DNA from: Neptuniibacter sp. CAU 1671
GTDB taxonomy: Bacteria > Pseudomonadota > Gammaproteobacteria > Pseudomonadales > Balneatricaceae
Reading direction: 5' to 3'
Assembly (NCBI RefSeq): GCF_029222905.1
Contig: NZ_JARHUE010000002.1
Span: forward strand, 367,258 to 431,257
DNA: 64,000 nt
Part shown: positions 1 through 10,429 of the stretch, piece by piece
Position numbering within the stretch: position 1 is the stretch's first letter
Layout of the letters: every line of letters begins with the position of its first letter
The notes under the pieces: generated by a model
Seen by the model: the letters and a program-made list of their open reading frames with translations, nothing else
Database searches by the model: none
What the model was told of the DNA's origin: nothing
Made by a program: the position numbers and the translations under genes

Positions 1-714
1 AATGCTGTGGCAGGTATGACCAATCGCTGGTTATCAAAAGTCGCCAGCAGGGTGATGGAAGCCTTTGGTGGTGCGTTTCCGGTGACCTGTAAAACCGAGG
101 TGATGGGCAACCCGGTCCGTGGTGCAATTCTGGACCTAGCACCGCCAGCGGAGCGGTTTGCAGAGCGTAAGGGACCTATCCGTCTGCTGGTATTGGGTGG
201 CAGTCTCGGTGCTCAGGCAGTGAATCAAATTTTGCCGACAGTCTTGGCGCAGCTTTCTCCCGAACAGCGTCCGGAAGTATGGCATCAGGTCGGTAAGCGT
301 AATTATGAAGCGGCAGCTGCAGCGTATGCAGCCCAGGGCGTCAGTGATGTCCGTGTTGCGCCTTTTATTGAGGATATGGCAGCGGCCTATGGCTGGGCAG
401 ATCTGGTGCTGTGCCGCTCTGGTGCATTGACCGTCAGTGAGCTTGCAATTGCCGGTGTAGGGTCAATTCTGGTGCCGTTTCCACACGCCGTGGATGATCA
501 TCAGACCGGCAATGCTCAATTTTTAAGTCAGGCAGGTGCCGGGAAACTGATCCAGCAGAGAGATCTTAAGGTTTCAGAACTGGCTGGATTGCTAACAGGC
601 GAATTTAACGACCGAACACAATTATTGCAGATGGCTGAAAAAGCAAAAGCGATCGGTATCCCTGAGTCCCGTGAGCGGGTCGCTGCCGTCTGTATGGAGG
701 TAATGGGTTTATGA
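1..714 (+). CDS. murG: MurG, UDP-GlcNAc:lipid I N-acetylglucosaminyltransferase (5' end missing)
   Basis: C-terminal two thirds of MurG, the peripheral inner-membrane glycosyltransferase that turns lipid I into lipid II. The frame is open to the left edge (Asn-Ala precede the first listed codon), so the gene starts outside the window; about 237 residues are visible. The visible part begins in the EQNAVAG-TN type segment at the end of the N-terminal domain, followed by the C-terminal UDP-GlcNAc domain with [14 protein letters not shown] and [15 protein letters not shown], both MurG hallmarks. The stop overlaps the murC start (ATGA), indicating translational coupling in the dcw cluster. Confidence 0.97.
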   Translation, partial: NAVAGMTNRWLSKVASRVMEAFGGAFPVTCKTEVMGNPVRGAILDLAPPAERFAERKGPIRLLVLGGSLGAQAVNQILPTVLAQLSPEQRPEVWHQVGKRNYEAAAAAYAAQGVSDVRVAPFIEDMAAAYGWADLVLCRSGALTVSELAIAGVGSILVPFPHAVDDHQTGNAQFLSQAGAGKLIQQRDLKVSELAGLLTGEFNDRTQLLQMAEKAKAIGIPESRERVAAVCMEVMGL

Positions 715-2150
715 AACCTACGGTAACTCTTCACGAAATACCTGAAATGCGTCGAATCCGTAAGATTCATTTTATTGGCATTGGCGGCGTAGGCATGTGC
801 GGTATTGCTGAAGTGCTGTTGAACCAGGGTTACGCTATTTCCGGCTCTGACCTGAAAGTGTCGGCCACCACGCAACGTCTTGTGCAGCTGGGCATGGAAA
901 TTTTTATTGGTCATGCCCCTGAAAATGTCTCCGGGGCTGATGTGGTGGTGGTCTCAACCGCCGTCAATCAGCAAAACCCTGAGCTAGTTGCGGCACGTGA
1001 TAACCGTATTCCGGTGGTACGCCGCGCCGAAATGCTGGCCGAACTGATGCGTTACCGGCATGGCATCGCTGTGGCAGGTACTCACGGTAAAACCACCACC
1101 ACCAGTTTGCTGGCATCCGTTTTTGCCGAAGGTGAGCGTGATCCGACCTTTGTGATTGGCGGACGCCTGAACAGTGCAGGCACCAATGCCAAGATGGGTA
1201 CCAGCCGTTATCTGGTGGCTGAGGCTGACGAAAGTGACGCCTCCTTCCTGCATCTGCAGCCGATGGTGGCAATTGTCACCAATATCGATGCCGATCATAT
1301 GGAAACCTATGAAAATGATTTCTCCCGGTTGAAGCGTACCTTTATCGAGTTTTTGCACAATTTGCCGTTTTACGGTCTGGCGGTGCTCTGTATCGACGAT
1401 CCGGTGGTGCGTGAGATTCTGCCGGAAGTAAGTCGCCCGGTACTGACTTATGGCGTCTCTGAGGATGCGGATTTCCGGGCGGTGAATATTCGTCAGGAAG
1501 GCATGTATTCAAGTTTTAGTGTGCAGCGCCCTGATGGTCTTGAACCACTTGAGGTGAAACTGCATATGCCCGGTCAGCACAACGTGCTGAATGCGCTGGC
1601 GACCATCGCTGTTGCAACCGATGAAGGCATTGACGGTGCAGCGATCTGTCGGGCGCTTGAACAGTTTGCCGGGGTAGGGCGGCGTTTTCAGGTGCTCGGT
1701 GACGTGCCGGTATCCGGTGGCAGCGTGATGCTGGTAGATGATTATGGTCACCATCCCCGTGAGGTACAAGCGGTGATCAAGGCTGTGCGTGAAGGCTGGC
1801 CGGACAAACGTCTGGTGATGATCTATCAGCCGCATCGCTATACCCGGACCCGGGATCTGTATGAGGATTTTGCACAGGTACTCTCAGAGGTTGATCTGCT
1901 GCTGTTGCTGGAGGTGTATCCGGCAGGCGAAGAGCCGATTGCCGGTGCTGACAGCCGCAATCTGTGCCGGAGCATCCGGCAGCGTGGCACGGTAGAGCCG
2001 GTGTACGTGAATGACAAATCTGAGGTGGCGGATCTGCTGCGCAATGTGTTGCGTCCTGGTGATCTGCTGCTGACGCAGGGTGCGGGTGATATCACCGCCC
2101 TGGCACATGAATTGAAACAGATCTCGCTGGAGCAAGAGGAGCAGGCATGA
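711..2150 (+). CDS. murC: MurC, UDP-N-acetylmuramate--L-alanine ligase
   Basis: Cytoplasmic ATP-dependent ligase adding the first residue (L-Ala) of the peptidoglycan stem peptide. At 479 aa it is close to the usual length (E. coli 491). Seen: N-terminal Rossmann motif GIGGVGM (about residues 23-29), the Mur ligase P-loop GTHGKTTTT (123-131), and the C-terminal domain with [10 protein letters not shown] and YQPHRYTRT. It overlaps murG and ddlB through ATGA junctions, so murG-murC-ddlB are probably translated as a coupled unit. Confidence 0.98.
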   Translation: MKPTVTLHEIPEMRRIRKIHFIGIGGVGMCGIAEVLLNQGYAISGSDLKVSATTQRLVQLGMEIFIGHAPENVSGADVVVVSTAVNQQNPELVAARDNRIPVVRRAEMLAELMRYRHGIAVAGTHGKTTTTSLLASVFAEGERDPTFVIGGRLNSAGTNAKMGTSRYLVAEADESDASFLHLQPMVAIVTNIDADHMETYENDFSRLKRTFIEFLHNLPFYGLAVLCIDDPVVREILPEVSRPVLTYGVSEDADFRAVNIRQEGMYSSFSVQRPDGLEPLEVKLHMPGQHNVLNALATIAVATDEGIDGAAICRALEQFAGVGRRFQVLGDVPVSGGSVMLVDDYGHHPREVQAVIKAVREGWPDKRLVMIYQPHRYTRTRDLYEDFAQVLSEVDLLLLLEVYPAGEEPIAGADSRNLCRSIRQRGTVEPVYVNDKSEVADLLRNVLRPGDLLLTQGAGDITALAHELKQISLEQEEQA

Positions 2151-3097
2151 GCCATTACCACGTTGATGCCACAACCGCGGCTGCCCTGGGCCGGGTTGCC
2201 GTCATTTATGGTGGCACTTCTTCTGAGCGTGCGGTCTCGCTGAAAAGCGGTGCTGCCGTACTGTCTGCACTGGAACGGGCCGGCGTGGATGCCTTTGGAC
2301 TCGATCTCGGCGGTGAAGCTGGCAGTTTGGCTCCGTTGGCGCAACTTCAGGCCGCTGAGTTTGATCGTGCCTTTCTGATTCTGCATGGTGCCGGTGGTGA
2401 AGATGGTGTGTTGCAGGGGGTGATGGAGCTGCTGGGTAAACCGTACACCGGAAGCGGTGTTGCAGCTTCCGCCATCGGCATGGATAAGCTGCGCACCAAA
2501 CAGATTTGGCGAGGTGCCGGATTACCGACGCCGCCGTTTGCAGTGCTGACGGAAGAGACCGATTTTGAGGCGGTTGCTGCAGAGCTGGGTGTCAAAATGA
2601 TCGTTAAGCCAGCACACGAAGGCTCAAGTATCGGTATGAGTGTGGCGGTGGATGCGGCGGGTCTTGAAGCTGCGTTCTCGACAGCAGCTGGATTTGATCG
2701 TTTGGTCATCGCAGAGCGCTGGATGAGCGGCGCTGAATTCACTGTTGGTATTTTGCAAGGCCAGGCCTTACCGGTGATCAAACTGGAAACCAGTCACGAT
2801 TTTTATGACTACGACGCTAAGTATCTGGCCAATGATACCCGCTATCGATTTGATCATGGCTTAACGCCCGAGCAAGCGCTGGAACTGAAACAGCTGGCAG
2901 AGCAGGCGTTTGCCGTAATCGGCTGTCGAGGTTGGGGCCGGGTGGATGTGATGCAGGATGAACAGGGTAATTTCCAACTGCTGGAAATTAATACGGCGCC
3001 GGGTATGACTGACCACAGCTTGTTGCCGATGGCAGCAGCTGACGCTGGCATCAGTTTTGAAGAACTGGTTGTGAAGATTTTGCAGACCACGGTGTAA
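2147..3097 (+). CDS. ddlB: D-alanine--D-alanine ligase
   Basis: ATP-grasp ligase producing D-Ala-D-Ala for the MurF step. At 316 aa it is the size of DdlB proteins. Seen: [17 protein letters not shown] at the N-terminus, [25 protein letters not shown], and the C-terminal [15 protein letters not shown] metal/ATP-binding segment. Its position between murC and ftsQ is the standard dcw location of ddlB. Start overlaps the murC stop by four bases. Confidence 0.98.
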   Translation: MSHYHVDATTAAALGRVAVIYGGTSSERAVSLKSGAAVLSALERAGVDAFGLDLGGEAGSLAPLAQLQAAEFDRAFLILHGAGGEDGVLQGVMELLGKPYTGSGVAASAIGMDKLRTKQIWRGAGLPTPPFAVLTEETDFEAVAAELGVKMIVKPAHEGSSIGMSVAVDAAGLEAAFSTAAGFDRLVIAERWMSGAEFTVGILQGQALPVIKLETSHDFYDYDAKYLANDTRYRFDHGLTPEQALELKQLAEQAFAVIGCRGWGRVDVMQDEQGNFQLLEINTAPGMTDHSLLPMAAADAGISFEELVVKILQTTV

Positions 3098-3101
3098 CAG
3101 G

Positions 3102-3881
3102 ATGCAGATGTCTGAAAATGGATACCTAAAAAATCCGGCATCACCTCTGATGCATGAAGGTGAGAGCTGGTGGTATGTATTTTCACGGTTAAGTGTATTG
3201 CTGCTGTTTGTTGGTTTGCTCGTTGGTATTACGGCTAAATTTTGGGCCTGGCTGGATCGCCCGGTAACAGAAGTGCACCTGTCCGGAGACTCGCAGCATC
3301 TTAACCGGTCCGAGCTGGCCAGAACGATAGCAGGTGGCGTGCAGAACTCCCTGATGCGGGTGGATATTGAGAGCATCCGCCAGCAGGTCAAGGATCAGCC
3401 CTGGGTGCATATTGCGGCAATCAGACGGGACTGGCCTTCGACGCTTGAGGTTGCCATCGAGGAAGAGGTACCGGTTGCGCGTTGGAGTGAGCATGGTTTG
3501 CTGAATCATCAGGGTGATATTTTCTGGCCGCAGTTGCATCAGGATTACAAAGATCTGCCCCGGTTATCGGGACCCGCTCCTGAAACCAACCGGGTGATGG
3601 CGCAGTTCCATGATCTGAACCAGATTTTTCGGCCGTTGGGATTGCAGGTTGTTGGCTTGAATCTTGAACCGCGGGGTGCATGGAGTCTGGAACTCAGCAA
3701 CCGTATCAAGGTCATCGTGGGTCGGGAAAATATTGATCAACGATTGCAGAGGTTTTTAAGGGTGTACGAATTAGGGTTATCTGATCGGGCTGAACAGATC
3801 GAACAGGTTGATATTCGCTACACCAATGGGGTGGCTGTTAAATGGCGGGCAGAAGCACCGTCGGACGCTAAGGCAGGGTAA
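3102..3881 (+). CDS. ftsQ: FtsQ, divisome membrane protein
   Basis: Bitopic inner-membrane protein of the FtsQBL subcomplex that links early and late divisome proteins. At 259 aa it is slightly shorter than E. coli FtsQ (276). The layout is a short cytoplasmic tail, one membrane helix at about residues 26-47 (VLLLFVGLLVGITAKFWAW), then a periplasmic POTRA domain (about 52-120, with VTEVHLSG and DQPWVHIAAIRRDWP) and the FtsQ beta domain. It follows ddlB by four bases. A second ATG two codons downstream is an equally possible start. Confidence 0.95.
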   Translation: MQMSENGYLKNPASPLMHEGESWWYVFSRLSVLLLFVGLLVGITAKFWAWLDRPVTEVHLSGDSQHLNRSELARTIAGGVQNSLMRVDIESIRQQVKDQPWVHIAAIRRDWPSTLEVAIEEEVPVARWSEHGLLNHQGDIFWPQLHQDYKDLPRLSGPAPETNRVMAQFHDLNQIFRPLGLQVVGLNLEPRGAWSLELSNRIKVIVGRENIDQRLQRFLRVYELGLSDRAEQIEQVDIRYTNGVAVKWRAEAPSDAKAG

Positions 3882-3888
3882 TGACATC

Positions 3889-5130
3889 ATGCAGATGGCA
3901 CTGGGTAATAACATGATCGTAGCACTGGATATCGGCACCTCTAAGGTGGTGTGTCTGGTGGCGGAAGTAAACCCGGATGGCAGCATTGAGCTGGTGGGCA
4001 TTGGGTCGCACCCTTCCAACGGTATGAAACGCGGCGTGGTGGTGAACATCGAAGCCACAGTCAGTTCCATTCAACGCGCTGTCGAAGAAGCCGAACTGAT
4101 GGCCGGCTGCAAGATTCACTCGGTTACCGTGGGCATTGCCGGGAATCATATAAGCAGTCTGAACTCTCATGGCATCGTCGCTGTGCGTGACCGTGAGGTC
4201 TCTGAGTATGATCTGGACCGGGTGCTGGATGCTGCCCGTGCCGTGGCCATCCCGGCGGATCAGAAAATTCTGCATATATTGCCGCAGGAATATGAGATCG
4301 ACAGCCAGGAAGGTATCAAACAGCCGCTCGGCATGTCCGGTGTGCGTCTGGAAGCCAAAGTGCACCTGGTGACTGCATCCGTGAATGCGCATCAGAACAT
4401 CGAAAAATGTATTCGCCGCTGTGGTCTGGAAGTCGATCACGTGGTGTTGGAACAGCTTGCTTCCAGCTACTCCGTGCTGACCGATGATGAAAAAGAGCTG
4501 GGTGTCTGCATGGTGGATATCGGGGGCGGTACCTCAGATATCTCCATCTTTACCGGCGGTGCCATTCGTCATACGGCAGTGATTCCGATTGCTGGTGATC
4601 AGGTCACCAATGACATCGCGATGGCCCTGCGCACCCCGACTCAGCATGCGGAAGAGATCAAGATTAAATACGCCTGTGCCCTGGCGCAGCTGGCCCGTGC
4701 CGATGAAACCATACAGGTACCGGGTGTAGGCGACCGTCCGGCCCGGACCCTGTCACGTCAGGCACTGGCTGAAGTGGTTGAGCCTCGCTACGAAGAGCTG
4801 TTCAGTCTGGTACAGGCGGAGCTGCGTCGCAGTGGTTATGAAGATCTGATCGCGGCAGGCATTGTCCTGACCGGTGGTACTTCGAAAATGGAAGGCGCCG
4901 TAGAGCTGGCAGAAGAGATCTTCCACATGCCAGTGCGTCTGGCTAATCCGCACGGCGTGCGGGGCATGGAAGATATTCTGCGTAACCCGATTTATGCCAC
5001 CGGTCTGGGGCTGCTGCAATACGCAAAACAGGATCGTAAGGCGCGACCGGTGATGTTGTCTTCGACAGAGGCGCCGGAAAAAGAAAACCTGTTTATCAAA
5101 CTTAAAAACTGGATTCAGGACAGTTTCTGA
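3889..5130 (+). CDS. ftsA: FtsA, actin-like membrane tether of the Z-ring
   Basis: Actin-fold ATPase that anchors FtsZ to the inner membrane. The open frame extends upstream into ftsQ, but homology begins at MIVALDIGTSKV; the ATG at 3889, just after the ftsQ stop and behind an AGGG-type ribosome site, gives 413 aa, close to E. coli FtsA (420). Seen: phosphate loop DIGTSKV, SHF-like 1C domain, MVDIGGGTSDIS, AGIVLTGGTSKMEG, and a C-terminal amphipathic helix (FIKLKNWIQDSF) expected to bind membrane. The ATG at 3895 is an alternative start. Confidence 0.97.
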   Translation: MQMALGNNMIVALDIGTSKVVCLVAEVNPDGSIELVGIGSHPSNGMKRGVVVNIEATVSSIQRAVEEAELMAGCKIHSVTVGIAGNHISSLNSHGIVAVRDREVSEYDLDRVLDAARAVAIPADQKILHILPQEYEIDSQEGIKQPLGMSGVRLEAKVHLVTASVNAHQNIEKCIRRCGLEVDHVVLEQLASSYSVLTDDEKELGVCMVDIGGGTSDISIFTGGAIRHTAVIPIAGDQVTNDIAMALRTPTQHAEEIKIKYACALAQLARADETIQVPGVGDRPARTLSRQALAEVVEPRYEELFSLVQAELRRSGYEDLIAAGIVLTGGTSKMEGAVELAEEIFHMPVRLANPHGVRGMEDILRNPIYATGLGLLQYAKQDRKARPVMLSSTEAPEKENLFIKLKNWIQDSF

Positions 5131-5218
5131 AATCCGGGAATATGATTTAACACCGCGCCGGAATGTAGTTGCAGGCGCAACAATCTAAGTACCGAGTGTG
5201 TACTTAAAGGAGCTGGAA

Positions 5219-6397
5219 ATGTTCGAACTGATGGATAGCGTGCCGCAGAATGCGGTGATCAAAGTGATTGGTGTTGGCGGGGGCGGTGGCAACGCCGTGC
5301 GTCACATGGAAAACGGTGATCTTGAAGGTGTGGAATTTGTCTGTGCCAATACCGATGCGCAGGCCCTCAGTTCCATGGTTACTCAGACTGTGTTGCAACT
5401 GGGTAACACTCTGACAAAGGGGCTTGGTGCCGGTGCGAACCCGGAAGTGGGCCGCGAGGCCGCCATGGAGGACCGTGACCGGATCTCCCAGTTGCTGGAT
5501 GGTGCAGATATGGTCTTTATCACCGCAGGCATGGGCGGTGGCACAGGTACCGGAGCTGCACCTATTGTGGCACAGGTGGCAAAAGAGATGGGTATCCTGA
5601 CGGTTGCTGTTGTCACCAAACCCTTCCCGTTTGAAGGGCGTAAGCGTATGAGCATCGCCATGGAAGGGATCAAAGAGCTACGCGAAAACGTTGACTCTCT
5701 GATCATTATTCCGAACGAAAAACTGATGCAGGTACTGGGACGTAACTGCACACTGCTGAATGCGTTCGAGTCAGCCAACGATGTGCTTAAAGGTGCCGTT
5801 CAGGGAATCTCTGATCTAATTACCCGGCCCGGCATGATTAACGTCGACTTTGCTGATGTGCGCACAGTGATGTCCGAGATGGGTATGGCGATGATGGGCA
5901 CCGGTACAGCAATGGGTGAAAACCGTGCTTCGGAAGCGGCAGAAAAAGCGATCAAGAGTCCGCTGCTGGATAATGTCGACCTCAAAGGTGCCAGTGGCAT
6001 TCTGGTCAATATTACTGCCGGTCTGGATCTAAGCCTGGGTGAGTTCACTGAAGTGGGCAATCTGGTTGAAGAGTACGCATCTGAAAATGCCACCATTGTG
6101 GTGGGAACTGTCATCGAACCTGAGATGTCAGACACCATTAAAGTCACTGTAGTGGCAACAGGCCTCGATAAGGCAAATGCACCGGCTAAACCGGTACCGG
6201 TTGCCGGCACAGGCACTAAAAAAGTGGACGGGTCACTTGATCTGGCGCAGATCGAATTACCGACCATTTTGCGCCGCAAAAAAAATGAAGCTCTAGAGGG
6301 ACCGGCTAAGCCTGAAACGCAATCAATTCAGCATACCGGGACTGAAGGTGATAGTTATCTGGATATTCCAACTTTTCTGCGACGACAAGCGGACTGA
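5219..6397 (+). CDS. ftsZ: FtsZ, tubulin-like division GTPase
   Basis: Cytoskeletal GTPase forming the Z-ring. The ATG at 5219 is chosen because AAAGGAG lies at 5206-5212 and the protein then begins MFELMDSV; the upstream GTG at 5198 would precede that site. The protein is 392 aa. Seen: the tubulin signature GGGTGTG (106-112), the N-terminal VIGVGGGGGNAV, the T7-type region NVDFADVRTVM, a low-complexity linker, and the conserved C-terminal peptide DIPTFLRRQ that binds FtsA and ZipA. It lies 88 bases after ftsA. Confidence 0.98.
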   Translation: MFELMDSVPQNAVIKVIGVGGGGGNAVRHMENGDLEGVEFVCANTDAQALSSMVTQTVLQLGNTLTKGLGAGANPEVGREAAMEDRDRISQLLDGADMVFITAGMGGGTGTGAAPIVAQVAKEMGILTVAVVTKPFPFEGRKRMSIAMEGIKELRENVDSLIIIPNEKLMQVLGRNCTLLNAFESANDVLKGAVQGISDLITRPGMINVDFADVRTVMSEMGMAMMGTGTAMGENRASEAAEKAIKSPLLDNVDLKGASGILVNITAGLDLSLGEFTEVGNLVEEYASENATIVVGTVIEPEMSDTIKVTVVATGLDKANAPAKPVPVAGTGTKKVDGSLDLAQIELPTILRRKKNEALEGPAKPETQSIQHTGTEGDSYLDIPTFLRRQAD

Positions 6398-6410
6398 TGG
6401 GGCAGTTTGC

Positions 6411-6440
6411 TTGTTACGCGGGTAATAAATTTGTTATCAT
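6411..6440 (+). promoter_or_regulatory. Candidate sigma70 promoter for lpxC
   Basis: TTGTTA at 6411-6416 and TATCAT at 6435-6440 are separated by 18 bases, in the 80-base gap between ftsZ and lpxC. The start point would be near 6447, giving a leader of about 30 bases. Found by eye; promoters are common in this position in dcw clusters. Confidence 0.45.
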
Positions 6441-6477
6441 CTGACGCTAACATAGCCCTATTTTATCTGGCAAAGGC

Positions 6478-7392
6478 ATGATCAAACAGCGAACATTGAA
6501 AAACAGCATTAAAGCTACCGGTATTGGTCTGCATACAGGCCAAAAGGTCTATTTGACTCTCAAACCGGCCCCGATCAACACTGGCATTGTGTTTCGCCGT
6601 ATCGATCTTGATCCGGCGGTGGAAATTTGTGCACATGCACATAATGTGTGTGATACGACCATGTCTACCAACCTTGGTCAGGGTAATGTTCGCGTAGCTA
6701 CCGTAGAACACTTGTTATCAGCAATGGCCGGTTTGGGTATTGATAATGCCTATATCGAATTAAGTGCTGAAGAAGTGCCTATCATGGACGGCAGTGCAGC
6801 ACCTTTTGTCTTCCTGATTCAGTCTGCGGGTCTGGAAGAGCAGGATGCACCGAAACAGTTCATCCGAATCAAAAAAGAAGTCAAAGTTGAGATGGATGGC
6901 AAAAGCGCCAGCTTTAAACCATTCGATGGTTTCAAAGTGGGCTTTCGCATCGACTTTGATCACCCTGCGTTTGATGGTCGCAAAATGGAAGCCAGCCTGG
7001 ATTTCTCCAGCACCTCTTTCGTGAAAGAGGTCAGCCGCGCGCGTACTTTCGGTTTTATGAGTGATTACGAATATCTCCGTTCGCAGAATCTGGCGCTGGG
7101 TGGCAGCTTCGACAACGCCATTGTGGTGGATGACTACCGTATTCTGAACGAAGACGGTCTGCGTTATGACGATGAATTCGTAAAACATAAAGTGCTTGAT
7201 GCTGTGGGTGACCTTTACCTGTTGGGTAAAAGCCTGATTGGCGAATTTTATGGCAATAAATCCGGCCACCATCTGAACAATCGCTTGTTGCGTACCTTGT
7301 TGGCTCAGGAAGATGCGTGGGAAGTTGTGACATTTGAAGATGGTGCTGAGAGCGCACCCATTTCATACCAGCAGCCTGTCGCTGCAGTTTGA
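6478..7392 (+). CDS. lpxC: LpxC, UDP-3-O-acyl-N-acetylglucosamine deacetylase
   Basis: Zinc amidase catalysing the committed step of lipid A synthesis. At 304 aa it matches the family (E. coli 305). Seen: [20 protein letters not shown] at the N-terminus, the zinc-ligand histidine in [18 protein letters not shown] with a catalytic Glu, [15 protein letters not shown] with the second zinc ligands His and Asp, and GHHLNN. It is followed by a strong intrinsic terminator, so it probably ends the dcw transcript. Confidence 0.98.
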   Translation: MIKQRTLKNSIKATGIGLHTGQKVYLTLKPAPINTGIVFRRIDLDPAVEICAHAHNVCDTTMSTNLGQGNVRVATVEHLLSAMAGLGIDNAYIELSAEEVPIMDGSAAPFVFLIQSAGLEEQDAPKQFIRIKKEVKVEMDGKSASFKPFDGFKVGFRIDFDHPAFDGRKMEASLDFSSTSFVKEVSRARTFGFMSDYEYLRSQNLALGGSFDNAIVVDDYRILNEDGLRYDDEFVKHKVLDAVGDLYLLGKSLIGEFYGNKSGHHLNNRLLRTLLAQEDAWEVVTFEDGAESAPISYQQPVAAV

Positions 7393-7410
7393 TCTAACTG
7401 CTCTGAAGAA

Positions 7411-7435
7411 AAGCCGAACATAATGTTCGGCTTTT
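7411..7435 (+). terminator. Intrinsic terminator after lpxC
   Basis: Perfect 9-bp stem AGCCGAACA (7412-7420) with TGTTCGGCT (7424-7432), three-base loop TAA, followed by a T run. It lies 20 bases after the lpxC stop and separates the dcw cluster from secA. Confidence 0.88.
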
Positions 7436-7527
7436 TACGTTTTTGTCAGCGGAAACAAAGAGAAACTTTTCTCTTTCCAATTTTCCTGCCCCCTTTGGAT
7501 TCAAATTTTTGTCCCAATAAAGGTAGA

Positions 7528-7593
7528 ATGCTGACTTTGTTTTGCTGCCGGGTTGAGAAATGTGTTCCGCCGGGCGAACAAGTAACCCGATAA
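7528..7593 (+). CDS. Possible 21-residue leader peptide upstream of secA
   Basis: A short frame, ATG at 7528 and TAA at 7591-7593, lies in the 228-base gap between the lpxC terminator and secA. It is preceded by AAAGG at 7519-7523 and encodes a peptide ending in CVPPGEQVTR. Pro-Pro-Gly is a known ribosome-slowing motif, and secA is controlled by the arrest peptide SecM in enterobacteria at this same position, but this peptide has no signal sequence and no SecM arrest motif. CGGGTT (7549-7554) can pair with AACCCG (7584-7589). TAGAAT (7524-7529) could instead be a -10 element, which would exclude the frame from the mRNA. Speculative. Confidence 0.25.
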   Translation: MLTLFCCRVEKCVPPGEQVTR

Positions 7594-7620
7594 GAATTTT
7601 CACAAGGTGCCGGGCGAGAC

Positions 7621-10359
7621 ATGCTGACAGGATTGTTAAAAAAAGTTTTTGGTAGCAAGAATGATCGCGAACTTAAGCGCATGGGCAAGATGGTTACCGC
7701 CATCAATGCGCTGGAAGAGGACTACGAAGCCCTCAGCTCAGAGCAGCTAAAGGATAAAACCGCCGAATTCAGAGCTCGCCTTGACGATGGGGCGCATTTG
7801 GACAGTCTGCTGCCGGAAGCATTTGCACTGGTGCGTGAAGCCTCCAAGCGTGTCATGGGTATGCGCCATTTTGATGTGCAGCTTATCGGCGGTATGACGC
7901 TGCATGAAGGCAAAGTTGCAGAGATGCGTACCGGTGAAGGTAAAACACTGGTGGCGACGCTGGCCGCTTACCTGAATGCCCTGCCGGGTGAGGGTGTGCA
8001 CGTTGTTACCGTGAATGATTATCTGGCCAGCCGTGATGCAGAGTGGATGCGTCCGCTGTATGAATCACTGGGTCTGACCGTGGGGGTCGTCCTTTCAGGT
8101 CAGCAGCCAATTCAAAAACGTGATGCCTACGCTGCAGATATTACCTACGGCACCAACAATGAGTTTGGCTTTGATTATCTGCGCGACAATATGGCGTTTA
8201 GTCTAGAAGAAAAAGTTCAGCGCGAATTTAACTTTGCCATTGTCGATGAAGTGGATTCAATCCTGATTGACGAGGCGCGTACACCGCTGATTATTTCAGG
8301 TCCGGCTGGCGACAGCTCTGAGTTGTATCGCACCGTAAATACCCTGATCCCACAGCTGAAACAGTTCGAGGGCGAGATCGACCCTCAGGCAGACAATCAG
8401 GATATTCAGGAACACTTTGCCGTTGATGAGAAAAACCGCACAGTGGAACTGACCGAGGCTGGGCATCAGCTGGTAGAAGATTTGCTGATTAATGCGGGGC
8501 TGCTGAATGAAGGTGAAAGCCTGTATGCGCCGCAGAACCTGAATCTTCTGCACCATATTCTATCGGCGCTGAGAGCGCATCATCTGTTCCAGCGCGATGT
8601 TGATTACATTGTGCAGAATAATGAAGTGGTGATTGTCGATGAGCATACCGGTCGTATTATGCCGGGGCGCCGCTGGTCTGAAGGCCTGCATCAGGCCGTC
8701 GAAGCAAAAGAAGGTGTAAAAATCCAGAGCGAAAGCCAGACTTTTGCGTCGACTACCTTCCAGAATTATTTCCGTTTGTACGACAAACTGTCCGGCATGA
8801 CCGGTACAGCGGATACTGAAGCGTTCGAGCTGCGTCAGATCTATGGTTTGGATGTTGTGGTTATTCCCACCAACAAGCCGGTGGCTCGTAAGGATGAAAA
8901 TGACCTTGTCTATCTGACTATCGAAGAGAAATACGAAGCGATTATCGAGGATATTCGCGATTGTCAGGCACGTAATCAACCTGTTCTGGTGGGTACTGCT
9001 TCTGTCGAGTCGTCTGAACTGATTTCGGCTGCGCTGACCAAACAAAACATCAAACACAATGTACTGAATGCTAAAAACCATGCCGGTGAAGCGACCATCA
9101 TTGCGGATGCAGGTCGTCCCGGTGCCGTGACCATTGCCACTAACATGGCCGGTCGTGGTACCGATATCGTGTTGGGTGGCAAGCTGGAAGCAGAGTTGGC
9201 TGCGCTGGACAACCCTACAGAAGCTGAAGTGGCGGCGGTTAAAGCCGACTGGGAAAAACGCCATCAGTTAGTGCTGGATAACGGTGGTCTGCATATTATC
9301 GGTACTGAACGTCATGAATCACGTCGTATTGATAACCAGTTACGTGGCCGTGCCGGCCGTCAGGGGGATCCGGGTTCATCTCGTTTTTACCTGTCTCTGG
9401 AAGATGACCTGATGCGTATCTTTGCATCTGATCGTGTGCGTCAGTTGATGCAGGCCCTCGGTATGGAGCGTGGTGAAGCGATTGAGCACAAAATGGTCAG
9501 CAACGCCATTGAAAAGGCCCAGCGTAAAGTTGAAGGCCGTAACTTCGATATTCGTAAATCCCTGCTTGAATACGATGATGTGGCCAATGATCAGCGAACA
9601 GTGATCTACCGCCAGCGTAATGAACTGATGGCTAGCGATGACATCTCGGAGACTGTTGTTGCAGTCCGTGAAGAGGTGGTAGATGACAAGCTTTGTGAGT
9701 TTATTCCGCCTCAGAGTCTGGAAGAGCAGTGGGATATTCCAGGTCTTGAAAAAGCACTGGAATCAGATTTTGCTGTAAAACTGCCGATTCAGGCCTGGTT
9801 AGATGCAGACGATACTCTGCATGAAGAGAGCCTGAAGCAAAAGATTCAGGCGTCGATTGCAGAGGTTTATCAGCAGAAAGAACAGTTGGCTGGCGCTGAA
9901 ACGCTGCGTAATTTTGAGAAGCAGGTAATGCTGCAGGTTTTGGATACGCTCTGGAAAGAGCATCTGCAGACAATGGACCATCTGCGTCAGGGTATTCACC
10001 TGCGTGGTTACGCTCAGAAAAACCCGAAACAGGAATATAAACGCGAGTCTTTTATTCTGTTCCAGGAGCTGCTTGAAAATATCAAACGTGATGTTATCCG
10101 GATTCTCAGTCATGTTCAGGTGCAACAGCCTGAGCAGGTTGAGGCGATGGAACAACAGCGTCGTGAGCAGGCCGCGCGGCAGCAGATGGATTTCACCCAT
10201 GAGCAAAGCAGTGGTATGCGTGATGATGCCGAGGTGCCTGATGAAGCATCGGCTGCCGATGCGCCTTTTGTACGCGAAGAGCGAAAGGTGGGTCGAAATG
10301 AGCCTTGTCCTTGCGGTTCCGGCAAAAAATACAAGCAGTGTCACGGCCGGTTAAGCTAA
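7621..10359 (+). CDS. secA: SecA, preprotein translocase ATPase
   Basis: Motor ATPase that drives proteins through SecYEG. At 912 aa it matches E. coli SecA (901). Seen: Walker A MRTGEGKT (about 102-109), Walker B DEVD (209-212), [46 protein letters not shown] (NBD2), helical scaffold [11 protein letters not shown], and the C-terminal zinc/SecB-binding tail [14 protein letters not shown]. No good Shine-Dalgarno spacing is seen: AAGG at 7604-7607 is 13 bases from the ATG. No SecM gene precedes it. Confidence 0.98.
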   Translation: MLTGLLKKVFGSKNDRELKRMGKMVTAINALEEDYEALSSEQLKDKTAEFRARLDDGAHLDSLLPEAFALVREASKRVMGMRHFDVQLIGGMTLHEGKVAEMRTGEGKTLVATLAAYLNALPGEGVHVVTVNDYLASRDAEWMRPLYESLGLTVGVVLSGQQPIQKRDAYAADITYGTNNEFGFDYLRDNMAFSLEEKVQREFNFAIVDEVDSILIDEARTPLIISGPAGDSSELYRTVNTLIPQLKQFEGEIDPQADNQDIQEHFAVDEKNRTVELTEAGHQLVEDLLINAGLLNEGESLYAPQNLNLLHHILSALRAHHLFQRDVDYIVQNNEVVIVDEHTGRIMPGRRWSEGLHQAVEAKEGVKIQSESQTFASTTFQNYFRLYDKLSGMTGTADTEAFELRQIYGLDVVVIPTNKPVARKDENDLVYLTIEEKYEAIIEDIRDCQARNQPVLVGTASVESSELISAALTKQNIKHNVLNAKNHAGEATIIADAGRPGAVTIATNMAGRGTDIVLGGKLEAELAALDNPTEAEVAAVKADWEKRHQLVLDNGGLHIIGTERHESRRIDNQLRGRAGRQGDPGSSRFYLSLEDDLMRIFASDRVRQLMQALGMERGEAIEHKMVSNAIEKAQRKVEGRNFDIRKSLLEYDDVANDQRTVIYRQRNELMASDDISETVVAVREEVVDDKLCEFIPPQSLEEQWDIPGLEKALESDFAVKLPIQAWLDADDTLHEESLKQKIQASIAEVYQQKEQLAGAETLRNFEKQVMLQVLDTLWKEHLQTMDHLRQGIHLRGYAQKNPKQEYKRESFILFQELLENIKRDVIRILSHVQVQQPEQVEAMEQQRREQAARQQMDFTHEQSSGMRDDAEVPDEASAADAPFVREERKVGRNEPCPCGSGKKYKQCHGRLS

Positions 10360-10384
10360 AATTTCCTGAATAATTATCTTCAAT

Positions 10385-10410
10385 GAAAGCAGCCCTGGGC
10401 TGCTTTCTTG
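10385..10410 (+). terminator. Intrinsic terminator between secA and argJ
   Basis: 10-bp stem GAAAGCAGCC (10385-10394) with GGCTGCTTTC (10398-10407), a three-base loop, then a short TT. The tail is weak in T, so termination may be partial. Confidence 0.65.
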
Positions 10411-10429
10411 CCTTGCAGAGGTACAGATT

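Noticed and set aside
3808..3888. Extended N-terminus of FtsA
   Set aside because: The extra codons lie inside ftsQ, and homology to FtsA begins only at the downstream ATG.
7524..7529. TAGAAT as a -10 of a secA promoter
   Set aside because: No credible -35 hexamer at 16-18 bases; kept only as an alternative to the leader-peptide idea.
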